From Biscogniauxia marginata (Eukaryota; Ascomycota; Sordariomycetes; Xylariales; Xylariaceae): a DNA stretch of 64,000 bases. Below, piece after piece: positions 36,780 through 48,113 of the stretch. The stretch spans positions 496,001 to 560,000 of the forward strand of contig MU404067.1 of assembly GCA_022695795.1 (NCBI GenBank), given 5' to 3'. The notes beneath the pieces were generated by a model, which saw only the letters and a program-made list of their open reading frames with translations, was not told the DNA's origin and made no database searches. The first letter of the stretch is position 1, and each line of letters opens with the position of its first letter. The position numbers and the translations under genes were made by a program.

Positions 36780-38158
36780 ATGGGCGACGTTCTCGTAGAA
36801 AACCCGGCCAACATCGTGGCGCCGCACAACAAGCCCATCCCATCCAACATCCCCAACGTTGAGACCATCGAGGGAATACCATCACAGGGAGGGGACGAGT
36901 ATGCCACGTTGAAAAAGCTGCAACGGCATCTGGAGTACATCCAGCTGCAGGAGGAATACATCAAGGATGAGCAGAGGTAAGCACGCTCGTTACCCCCGAC
37001 ATAACATCGAGCATCCGCTCTAACAAGCTGCCGCAGGAGCTTAAAGCGCGAGCTTGTTCGCGCGCAGGAGGAAATCAAGCGGATTCAAAGTGTGCCCTTG
37101 GTCATCGGTCAGTTTATGGAAGCTATCGACCAGAAGTGAGTGTCGTGCTAGTTTTCCTCGCCTTCTGTCAAGCCCTAACAAGAGGTAGCACCGGAATAGT
37201 TCAGTCAAGCACAGGCTCTAACTACGTCGTGCGAATTCTATCTACTCTGGACCGCGAGCAGCTCAAACCGTCTTCCTCCGTCGCCTTGCACCGCCACTCC
37301 AACGCCCTCGTCGACATTCTACCGCCCGAGGCTGACTCTTCCATCGCCATGTTGGGCGCTGATGAGAAGCCCGACGTAACATATGCCGATGTTGGTGGGC
37401 TGGACATGCAGAAGCAAGAGATCCGCGAAGCCGTTGAGTTGCCATTGACCCACTTCGACCTATACAAACAAATCGGTATCGACCCCCCGAGAGGTGTGTT
37501 GCTGTACGGGCCTCCCGGAACCGGCAAGACCATGTTGGTCAAGGCCGTAGCCAACTCGACAACTGCCAACTTTATCCGCGTGGTGGGCTCCGAATTTGTG
37601 CAGAAGTATCTAGGTGAAGGTCCACGTATGGTCCGCGACGTATTCCGTATGGCGCGTGAGAACTCGCCGGCTATCATCTTTATCGACGAGATCGACGCTA
37701 TTGCCACGAAGCGATTCGACGCGCAGACGGGTGCCGACCGCGAGGTGCAACGTATCCTGCTAGAGCTGCTCAACCAGATGGATGGGTTCGACCAGACCTC
37801 CAACGTCAAGGTGATCATGGCGACGAACCGAGCCGACACGCTGGACCCGGCCCTGCTGCGTCCCGGGCGGTTGGACCGGAAGATCGAGTTCCCCAGCCTG
37901 CGGGACCGGCGAGAGCGTCGTCTCATCTTCTCCACCATCGCGAGCAAGATGAGCCTGGCGCCCGAGGTCGACCTCGACAGCCTGATCGTGCGCAACGACC
38001 CCCTCAGCGGTGCCGTCATCGCCGCCATCATGCAAGAGGCCGGCCTGCGCGCCGTCCGCAAGAACCGGTATAACATCATCCAGGTCGACCTCGAGGACGC
38101 CTACTCGAGCCAGGTCAAGGGCACGAGCGACGAGAACAAGTTCGATTTCTACAAATAA
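36780..38158 (+). CDS. rpt3: 26S proteasome regulatory particle ATPase Rpt3 (PSMC4)
   Basis: Three exons (36780-36976, 37037-37135, 37189-38158) join in frame to 421 residues. The N-terminal coiled coil is about residues 40-85 ([20 protein letters not shown], then [20 protein letters not shown]). An OB-like domain follows, then the AAA+ module with Walker A GPPGTGKT (206-213), Walker B IIFIDE (261-266) and the SRH/arginine-finger region [20 protein letters not shown]. The terminus FDFYK is the HbYX-type tail of Rpt3 that docks in the 20S core. The protein is one of six ATPases that unfold substrates and open the gate of the proteasome, in the nucleus and cytoplasm. The second intron uses the CAG-less acceptor GGTAG, the only choice that restores the family sequence DQNTGIVQ. 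The gene is in the same functional pathway as the E2 gene at 14 kb but is not linked to it. Confidence 0.97.
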
Positions 38159-38779
38159 GCCCGATGCCATTTTATCTGTATGGAGACGTGAGACAGGAGC
38201 AATGGGTGGGGAAGGGAATATTGCGAGGAGTTACTATTCCTTGTTGACGGGGATTACGGCATAGTTTCTCTGGCAATGATCATCTTGAGGCAGCATAATA
38301 GAGAGAGAAGACAAGCTCGATGTCCCGCTAGTCTAGTCTAGTCTATAGGGGGGGGGGCTTAAGGCTGGAATATAGCTAGGGGGCGAAAAGCAAGGGGAAT
38401 GAGGTCTAGAAGCCTATGACGATCGCATACTGTACTACTATAGCCATACAATAAAAACCGCGGTGGAGACATCCTTTTATATTCTGGTCCCCTAATTTCC
38501 CCTTATTTAGTTGCCGATGATATTCATATATCTCTTGATCGACTTGGTCCCCGATTAGGTAAGTCGCCAGGGGGGTATATAGATTATCTAGATATTATGT
38601 TTCTTGTCTGTCTTGTAGCCAGTATAAGTCTCCTGGAAGGTTTTCTCGAGCCTTTCGATTGATATATAAGACGAAGTAGGGTAAAATGGAGAGAAAAAAA
38701 GTACGGGGGAAAGGAGTCAAAGGGTAAGGGAGTTGAGAGGGGGAGGGGGAGGTACAGAATATCTGTCTGTCTACGAGGG

Positions 38780-38811
<32 letters not shown>

Positions 38812-40418
38812 GGGGAAATTAGGTGGGATTTATGTGTATCAGTGATATATTCTTCTCCAAGTTGAGTTGGTCGAGTAAAGAGGCAGACAGAGAAGTTACA
38901 CGGTACGTCTGTAAGTAGGTACCTATTAGCCAGCCCTTTTCACTGTCCCTTGTGCCATGCCTTCTTTTCTACAATACACTTAATCTTCCGCTGAAGAAAA
39001 AATTTAAAAAATTTAAAAAAAATTTAAAAGGAAAAAAGCACCAGAGCCGTCCGTTCCCTTATCTTATTCTTAAACGCCACTTACTAGTTGCTATATCAAT
39101 ATCCCCCCCCCCCCCCCCCTTATTTCCTCTCCATCGACATATCTATCCCTTAACTACCTACCTACCTAGACAACAACAACAACAATAATAATAACTAGCA
39201 ACAGTAACAGTAGAATGCACAAGCCAAGTTAGGCTAACAAGTCAGACCGGTAATAATATCTGATAAATAAAACACGTAGGTAAGATACAAGCTATTCTTA
39301 CAATAAGTAGTACTCCATTTTTTTTTGGGGGGGGTCTTCCAAATCCCAAGCTTGACCAATACAGAAACACCAAAAAAAAAACACCGTACCAGAAGACACA
39401 AACCCCATGCCCGAACTACCTAGGATGCCTAGACATTTTAACAAGAAGTTACCAAGTAGGTAACAAGTAGTAAGCGTTGAAGCGTTGAAGCGTTGATAAA
39501 AGGCAAATTCATCATTACAGGGGGTGTGTGTTTTCGCCATGTGAATTTTTCTTTCTTCCAAACCCAGCTCACAAACTTGATCCACCATCTAAAGTCCCCC
39601 CTAACACCCCTTTTCTAAACAAGATGGTAAGATCAAACAAACTCCTTGTCGCTCGAAACCCGTTCGCCTTTCCTTCTATGACGCGTGAAAAAAACAGCAG
39701 CAGCAACCGACAAGTAACAATGATGATATGACATGAATTAACATGCCAGTTCATCCGTAGGGTATGGGCTCGACACTGACCAATTGACCCCCATCTGGCC
39801 TCCCGGTCCTGATCCGGCCAGCATCCACTCTCCTATCCCACAAGCCCATGGGTATGACATGCTGCGCCGACCATTTTGCCGCTCCCTTTGTCGCCGCCAT
39901 TGCACCCAAGAACCCGATTGACAAGTAAGAAAACGACCTAAAAATAATAATACAGAGAGAATACATGGTATAGAACCAAACGCAGCAGCGGAATTATGAG
40001 ACCAAGACTCATAAACATAGTCGCCTCCGAAAAAAGAGGGAACCGAGGAAGGAACAAAAACAGCATGGGATATCATGAGGGATATCATCAACGCAAATTA
40101 AAATGGGGGAGCGCAGCTGTGCCAAGCCAATCTGAACGAAGGGGCTAAAGGGCGGCGAGCTCGCCAGCACCAGGGGTATATCTCTTCTTCCATCCTCCAC
40201 TCCAGGTGGGTATATCCGTCACTCTTTCTAATAGTTCCGTTTCCACAGCACACATACGCATACTCATTGCACCCCCTCTTGCTTGCGATCGGCGAAGCTA
40301 GGTACCGTAAGGTATGTGTATGTATGTATGTATGTATGTATATCTCGCGTCAGTAAGGCGATTTGGTAAGGTAGTTGCCATCAAGCGAAATCGACCAAGC
40401 TCTGGATTCTCGTTCACT
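38159..40418. other. Convergent intergenic region, no gene seen
   Basis: Two 3' flanks meet here. The stretch is rich in simple sequence: a poly-G patch near 38347, (GA)n at 38791-38811, AAATTTAAAA words near 39000, a 17-nt C run at 39103-39119, (CAA)n and (TAA)n at 39171-39195 and (TATG)n at 40317-40341. No coding signal. Confidence 0.6.
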
Positions 40419-42971
40419 TCAAGAACCCAAAACCACTCCCAGCTCGAGCAGCAGCTGGACGAAGCGAGAGTGCAACTCAATGAAGAAGTCGGGTAAACCA
40501 ACGAGCTCAGCTAGTCCGCGGGATTTCGGCGCAAACCCACCGGGTCCCATAGACCCGCCCATGCGCTGCATGAAGCCGCCGCGCCCGCCGCCTGTTAGGA
40601 AGCTGGTAGTCTCACTTCCCCTGTCACGTTCACGCTCGCGCTCCTTGTCTCGGTCGAAGCTTCCGCCCCCGAGACCAACTCCGCCTCCCAGCCCAGCAAG
40701 GCCGATCCCACTGTCGTGAGGGCCGCCGCCGCCGCTGCCGAAGCCGCCGTTTCGGTATGCAGCATTCAATGCGGCAACAGGGTTGGACTCTTCCTCGCGC
40801 TCACGTTCCCGCTCTGCTTCTACTTCGGCCAGTTCCTGGATCCAAGCTGCGAGATCGCGGAATGCTGCTGAGATAAAGCTGAATGTCTTCATAGCTAGAC
40901 GCTCGCGGTGTGTGCTGAGGGCTAGGAACGCGTAGACTCTCTTGCGGCCGCGCGCGTGCATGTCCGGTATTCGAAAGATGTATGCTGTCGTGTAGCCTGC
41001 CATTGGATCGCCGAAGAAGATGGGACCACCTCCTGCCGCGGATTGCGACGATGGCGTCGAGGTAATGTAGCCCGGGCCATGATTCAGGGGGGGCGAAGGA
41101 TACGAGGGTGGGATACTAGATATGGGTGACGAAAGCGATGCCGTGGACTGCGCAGCTTCAGGTCGTCGCGGTAGGGTCTCGAAGGAAAGGGTCCGAAGGC
41201 ATGAGGCGCGAACTATGGAATATGTTGACGGAACCGTCGGCTCGTGGCTTGATGTGTAATCTAGATAATGTGTATGCTGCGACACACTAGATCTTGAAGA
41301 CACACTTGACTGAGAGGTCGAGGTTGTGGGCCGTCTGTTTGTGCTCGGCCGAGTCGCCGTGTCTTTAGGAGAGATTTCCTCCTCTGCATCCGAGGTACAT
41401 GACGACTGTGGGTTTGATGCCGGTGGGCTAGCATCGCCGTTGCCGCCGTATACGCGAGCATAGGGCGCGCGAGTCCGCAAGACTGGACCCTGCTGATCTA
41501 ATTTGGCATCGGTACCCGCATCTTTCGCCGTCTTGGTACCCTGTCTTTTCGGGAGCGTGAGGGCACAGTTCTGGCAGGGATTTGCGCGCTTCGTCACGTA
41601 GTCGTCGTACGTTCTGCGAAAACTCGAATCACGTCGGTGTCCGGCTCTACCATTTCCGTCAGGCAGGTTCTCGGGTAGCTTCCGAGGACTTTCTGGGGGT
41701 GTCTGGATGGCTGCGGCGCTGGAAGGAGAGGTAATCGTCGTCACGGACTGCGGCGTGGTGCCAGGCGTTAGCTTGGATGCTCGGAGCAAGGCAGCTCTAT
41801 GTGTCTGGACGTCTTGGTCGGATGTAGGAATGGATGCGCTACGCGGAGTGCCCAGGGTCATCTTTCGCAAAGCATCGGTAACGGATGTCTGAGGACTGGT
41901 TGCCGCGGTGCTCGTACGGGGTCGTTCGGCCTCAGGCATGTCATCGTAGCATCGTCCGCACGGTACTGGCAAGCCCTCGGTGACCATAAGAGGTGTCGGG
42001 CCATGTAAATCGCAATAATGCGCCAGACATAGCTGGATATGAGATGTCAGCAAAGGCAATATCGTCGGCTTTTCAGCAACGACCATTTTCAGGAGCGTGA
42101 AGATCGGGCACGGATAGAGATGAGTTGGGCCGAATGTCAGAACACCATGTCGAAGCTCGGACAGCAGCACTCTGGCGCGTTGGAAGAGTTCAGGGCCATA
42201 TAAGTCGCGCGTGGGTGGGGGTCAGGAGAAATGTGGCCAAGGTCGACCAAGGGCTCAGGGAGGGATGGGTTTATCGAAAACGAGTAAGAATAGGCTTTAG
42301 AGACAAACAGGAAGGGGGTGAGAATTCCAGGACGCGAAACTTCGACGAGGAACGTCACTGTCTCACAAGGGCGAACGAAATAAGGCCCAAGCCAAGTGTC
42401 ATAGCTTGTAGGACAGCCATTTCATGAAAATCACAGCGCCGCACCAATCACGGGTCGAGCTGATCGGGACAGAAGACCGGGAGGGCGCATCGCTCCGTTC
42501 CGTCGACTCGGCCAGGATGAAGGGCCGTCCAACATAAGCAACAAAAGCTGATGATATAACGTGGGGGGCACCGGGCAGCTTTGGGAAAACGAGGCGGTGA
42601 AGGGATGGTTATCACTTGGTAGGTGGTGGTGGCAGCAAGCAGGAGGCAGATGGGAGTGGGCGGATTTATCAGCTAAAGGGGGAGGGGGGGGCGGGTGCGA
42701 GGGGAGCAGGGCGCGGCATGTGAGAAGCAAATCAAGGAGAGACAAGGGAGGGACAGGATATACAGGTCAGACTAGTAAGATGCGGAGGATGCACGAGGAT
42801 GGAGAGGGAAAATACAAAGGCAGCTTCACTCCAGTGCGCGTATAATTGCGCGTGTGGAACGTGAGGACCGTGAGAAAAGGAGAGCCTCGCGAGGCACAAG
42901 CAGGTATACGTAGGTAGATAGTGGGAAAGACGCAGCGAAAAGAGACGATGTGTACTTACTATGGACGTCAT
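40419..42971 (-). CDS. Folliculin (FLCN/Lst7 family), TORC1-pathway GAP subunit
   Basis: Two exons join in frame to 541 residues: a 4-codon first exon (42971-42960, MTSI) and a long second exon (42032-40419), separated by a 927-nt GTAAGT...CCAG intron. The joined start MTSILCLAHYCDLHGP matches the human folliculin start residue for residue in spacing. A Cys motif (CGRC 29-32, CQNC 157-160), SIVRASCLRTLS (about 276-287) and GPIFFGD (340-346) lead into the longin domain. A long disordered Ser/Pro/Thr linker sits before it, and an Arg/Glu repeat and Gly-rich segment after it. The GLAELVG-PDFFIELH ending lies at the C-terminus. As in other fungi there is no C-terminal DENN domain. Folliculin activates GTP hydrolysis on the Rag GTPase (Gtr) and so regulates TORC1 at the vacuole; in fungi Lst7 acts with Lst4. 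The long exon is secure; the first exon is inferred from splice signals and family start. Confidence 0.85.
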
Positions 42972-44456
42972 GACGTCTGCAGGCAGGGATGAGGAGAGAA
43001 CATACACACACGCCCCCCTTCTCCTCCGAACAGCCTCTCCCTCTTTTTTTTTACTCTATTTATGTACCTAATGTACCCGGGAGATGCTACGTAGTATCTG
43101 GCCTCGAAATTTCGTTTATCTTGATCGAATCGATAGCGGTTGGTGGCAGCAAGCAGCGTTGCGTGGGCTGCGCCGCTGCGGCTGCGGCTGTATTCCCAGT
43201 TCCAGCAGTGCGATGCGAATGCGCGGCGGATCTCGTTGGCTGTCGGGTTTTGGCTGATCGCTGATCGTTGGCTGCTCGAGCACCTGCGTCGGGTGCAATG
43301 TACCACAGCACAAAAAAGGCACCAATCGGCTCGAGATCCCGAGTCGAATCCTTGTGAACGGCCTGCTTCCTGCGACGATGATTATGTTTTTTTTATTGTC
43401 GCATTTCAAAGCGCGGAAAACACCGCAACCGACGGGGAGGCGAGAGGGAGAAAAAGAGAGCCACTGTCGCAACACAGTCGATAGTCGTCCAGCAGGAGGC
43501 AGAGGGAAGCTGGTGTTGAAGGTGCAGACGTAGGTGCAGAGGAAAAGTGAAAGGTGGAACGCGAAACGGGGACAAGCGTTGGAGAAGTGTCGCTAATACG
43601 TGTGTCGCCCGAAGTCGTAAAAGAAGAGGTTTCCCAATGGCTGAGACAAGTTACCTTAGTCAGTTACAGGTAGAGAACACAGCAAAGCTTACTTACCTTG
43701 GGGAAAAGTCCTGGTGGGTGAGGAGGGTAAAGTGAAGCCGGCAGCGGCGGAGAGAATGACGAAGAAGTAGGAAGAAGAAAGAGGGTAGAGGTAGAGGCAA
43801 AGAGGTAGCAGGAGTAAGAAGCCGAAGCCGAGAATATCGATCGATATGTAATACTAAATTCCCCTTCCTTCCGTATTAGTGACGTTTGCGACAGCTTATT
43901 CGTCGGTCCGTCCGTTCCTCGTTAACGATTGGCTTTCCTCGCTCTTATAGGTATTTCCACTGAGGTATCTGAGGTCCTTCCTCCCCGTCCTCACTTTTTT
44001 TTTCTTTTATTATTTTCTTCTTCTCTTTCTTGTTTTCCTAATGTTGGCAACTTGTATGAGGTATAAGTTTAGGAAAGGTAGAGTAATTTCTTATTTGCTC
44101 TCGGAGACGGGTCCGCCAGGCAGGGAGAGAGAGGGATAATCGTCTCACTTTCACACCCGCTAAGACCTCGAGACAGACTGGGGATATCCAAGCTGGGGGG
44201 ATTCGTTGCTTTGATTCCCTCTTAACCGCCCCTCCAAGGTGGAGAGAGACCGGAATACACAAACCGACTTGTTGGTAAATGAGACGGCGTGAATGGTGGA
44301 TGGGCGCTGTGGTGGGGTGATGCCGGGGTTTTGGTCTAGCCGGTAAACGAGCGGGACTGGGACTAGACTCGAAAGAGAGTTTCTAGAAGAGGCGCTAGAA
44401 TCCTTAGTTCGTCGCAGTACCCACCTGTCGCGTGTCGCACTACAGGCGTACCTCGT

Positions 44457-44495
44457 CTAGTGCAGCTCGCTAGTGCGGTTCGCTAGTGCAGCTCA
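44457..44495. repeat. 13-nt tandem repeat, three units
   Basis: Three consecutive units read CTAGTGCAGCTCG, CTAGTGCGGTTCG and CTAGTGCAGCTCA, followed by a partial fourth (CTAGCACGA). The core CTAG is shared. Confidence 0.9.
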
Positions 44496-47400
44496 CTAGC
44501 ACGATACTACTAAAAAGTGCCCTAGCAGCCCTGGGAGGATTTTACCATTCTTCAGGCTGTCCCTTTCGACACCCTGGCCAAGCGGGCTCTGTAGGCCTTT
44601 TCGGGAAATTCTCAGCGCGATTGCGCCGACCACGCCGAACTATCGTTTAAAACAAGATGCGGATGCGCGGAGCTTCCTGGCTTACTGGATGGAGACAGCT
44701 CTGCTCGGTCGAATTCTGGAGTACCGAGTTGCTCAGCCCGAACTAATTAGGTACGAGAAATAACAAAAGCTGCCGCAAGCCTGGGAAATTGAGTTTCAGT
44801 TTTCGCTGCTGACTCGAAATAGGTGACGGGACAATAGAGGGAAGAATGACATGTGAAAGATGTATCTAAATATATCAGAGCAATAAAACTGGATTCTAGG
44901 TAGGTAACAGCGGAAGCCCCCCGAAGAAACGGAAGAATAGTAAGTATGGAGGGAACATGAAACTATTAAATAATCGAACTACAGTCATGATAGGTAAGCA
45001 GCATTGATGGAGGTAAGGTTGGGTGTGTGCCGTTAAGACGCGGAAAGTATATTCCGTGGGATTAATAACCCATAGCAACGAGCCCGTGTAAGCAACGCTT
45101 CATCCTGACATGCCCGCCAGTGGTTCCGGAGGAAAGGCGTTCTCGGACTGAATACAAAACTGATCCTGATCATCGTGAAACCTGGAGGGTAGAGGGTGGA
45201 GCCTAGGGAGGTTTTTCTTTTGGCCTGACTTCAAGGGTCCCGTCCCGGTCACGATGGCTTTTCCGTAGGTTAGGTTAGGCATTTTCAACTCAACACCAAC
45301 GGGTATCTTCAGCAGGGGGGCGGGTTCGGAACCAAGGTTCAGACTTGGAAAGACCCTGATAGGGAGAGACAGTTGACGGTCGACTTTACTTTCCAATTGA
45401 TTGATTATAAGCATGTAGTCTTTGTGCGAGGCCTACCTAGTGTACAGGGGTGTCGGACTCGGTTCGAATACCTACTTACATGTACATACATACATAACAT
45501 ACATCTGCAATGGCTCCCCAACTCGTGGAAAATGCAAGCTGCAATGACAAAACGCCCGGGTTCCAATCCCCGGCCTTCTCCCAGGGCGGATAGAGAGATC
45601 ATGGGAAGAGATCTCGATGCGACGGCAGCTCGTGGATTGGATAGGTAGATGTTTGTCTGCATCTACAGGTACGTGGTGTTTGTCGCAAATGGGAATTTCA
45701 TGCCCTGGCGATCGACAAACCAACTTTGATGAAACTGGAAAGTCAGATGTTTGTTCGGACCAATCTTCAGGCGAGGGAGTCGCGAAGACAAAATTACAGA
45801 ATTACCCCGCCATTGATAGGACGAGTTTTTTTTTTTATAGTTTAGTTTTCTTTTACACTAGTTTAATTTGCTTTTAGGGGCGGGTCCCCATTTCATCATT
45901 TCCTCATTGCAGCGAGAAGTACCTGCATACCTACCTAGGTACCTTCATTTCTACGGGAGTAGGTACCTAGTCCAGTCGCTCCCAATCTCACAAGCTTTCC
46001 GATCTAGGCCGTTCCTCTTCACTTGCATAACACTTTTTGTCGTGTTGTTTTATACAAGTTTTATTTCGTTCATACATCCTGTAGCTAGGCATGCAGCTTT
46101 CCTAGCCTTCCAACTGCCGCTAGCCATTGCTACCATGCCGCTTTACCATGCGCCGCCGTCGTGCACCCTGACACATCTCAATTTTCATATGTACTGCACC
46201 CTTGTCGTGGCTCGAGACGGCGTCGACACCATCTCCCACGGCTTGGTTCCCTTGGCTCGATACCACTCTCTCATGTCTATCAACCTCAACCTCAACCCCA
46301 TCCGACTGGCCACATGCACCCGGAAATACCGTCTCTATACCAAAGCCAGCTCGGTCCGGTCCGGTCTTACCAGAAAGAAACATTGTTCTCTCTCTCACTC
46401 TCTCTCTGTGTATTCTCGTCGCGTTCATTTTTACATGTGATTGATTCTACGTGTTTAATTATATGGGACGCAGAGGCCGAGCGAGTGTCGATCATACGGG
46501 TCCGAAATACTTACTGTAATGACTATACTAACCACCTACAGTGCTTCCGCCGAGAAAGAAAACAAGAAAGCAATAGTTCGTTGTCGGCAACACCTCTATC
46601 CTGTTATGATTACTCTTGCTATCTCTACTGTTATAGTTATGACTACCTACATATAGCTATCGGTGAGCAGAACTATGCTTAAATTCTCACATTCTTCAGG
46701 CTGACCGGCTGGTCGGAACGCTGCCCCGCGTTCTGGGCTTTTCTCGCGGCTCTTTCTCTTTCTGTCTCGCTTTCTCTCTCGCTCTCAAGATTTGAGGGCC
46801 CCTCCCGTTTGTCCTCGTGGCTTGCCAGGGATCTGATCCATCACCATGAGAAAAGCTGAGCCAGACAACCTCGATGATAGGACGGCCAAGCCTGTCAAGC
46901 GAATGTCAAGGCACCAAGGTCCGAACTCATCAATGCACGCACGCCAAAAATAAATAAATTAAACCCCCTGCAACATATCTGACGGCTCATCTTGTCGCCA
47001 AGCAGTGGGAACAGAACAAAATAAAAAGAAACAGCCCACACCCATTGCAGTTCTCCAACCGAATGGGGCCCAAAGGGGGTGTTTGTGTGTGGTCTTGATG
47101 AGACATCTGATACTCGGATCGCCTAAAGTGTTCGGCCTGTCGACCTCGAACCGATTCCTTTTTTCCCTATTTCGGCTCTGCTCTGGCCCCAGCCCACTCC
47201 CCGCCAAGTTGGCCAAGCGCTGATCCGGGGTACATTAAACAAGACAGAACCGTTTTGGTAAGGTCCGGGATTGTAAGGGTACATCGAATGGTAGACACGT
47301 GCGAGTCTCATCGGGAAGTGTGGGGGACGGACGACGAGAGCGCCCCCAATATACCTACGGCCGGAATGGAACACAATGACATATTCTTCTAGCCTACGAT

Positions 47401-48076
47401 CATTGTTATGTCGTGCTTTTTTTTTTCTTCTCTCCTCTCATCCTGACCTCTTTGCCGAGATTCCCCGTATTGCTTATATCCTACTATGCTTACGCTTATT
47501 CCTAATTCGCAAACCTCGGCAGCTCGCAGGGATCAAATAGCCAGCATCATTGTTGTTAGCCCCCCCTTCAGACTTTCCCATCGGCAAACGATAGAGAACC
47601 AAGCCACGGCTGGACCGTTAAGCTTATTCAGACACACATACGTACGCGTGGCGGCGGCTGAATGCACAGCGGCTGGCTGCAGGATGACTACATCTCTTTT
47701 TCCTCGTTTCACACGCCCCCCCTCCCACCCCCCAACAGGTCTCTTTCCGATCTCTTCGTTATCGCATCGCACTATTATTGGATGCTGAACTTCATCTTCG
47801 GTATACTACATGTAAGAATATAGAGGAAACATCATGACCCGCCTACATCCTACATACCCGCACCGCTCTTGTCCTTTTTTTCTCTTGTCAACTCCAGCAT
47901 CCTATGAAACACCGAGTCATCCGTGATGCTGCGGTCCGCCCCCAAGTTTTTTTTTTACGGACGAAAGAAAACCAGACCGGTTCGGTTCAACAGCGTCGTG
48001 TGCGACAGTGTCGTACGTAAAAGCTCAGCCTAGCCGGATTTCTGTTCCGCCTCTCCACGTGCTTGTACTTGTACTT

Positions 48077-48081
<5 letters not shown>

Positions 48082-48110
<29 letters not shown>
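48082..48110. repeat. TG dinucleotide microsatellite
   Basis: About 14 uninterrupted TG units in spacer DNA. Confidence 0.92.

Positions 48111-48113
<3 letters not shown>

Noticed and set aside
37222..38079. 285-codon frame antisense to Rpt3
   Set aside because: It is a shadow of the GC-rich Rpt3 exon, whose sense frame is certain.
45535..45570. tRNA-like B box (GGGTTCCAATCCCCGG)
   Set aside because: The T-arm has a mismatch, and there is no matching acceptor stem, D arm or anticodon arm 60-75 nt upstream.
45868..46440. 190-codon plus-strand open frame
   Set aside because: Composition follows a CT-rich spacer; there is no recognisable domain and no start context.
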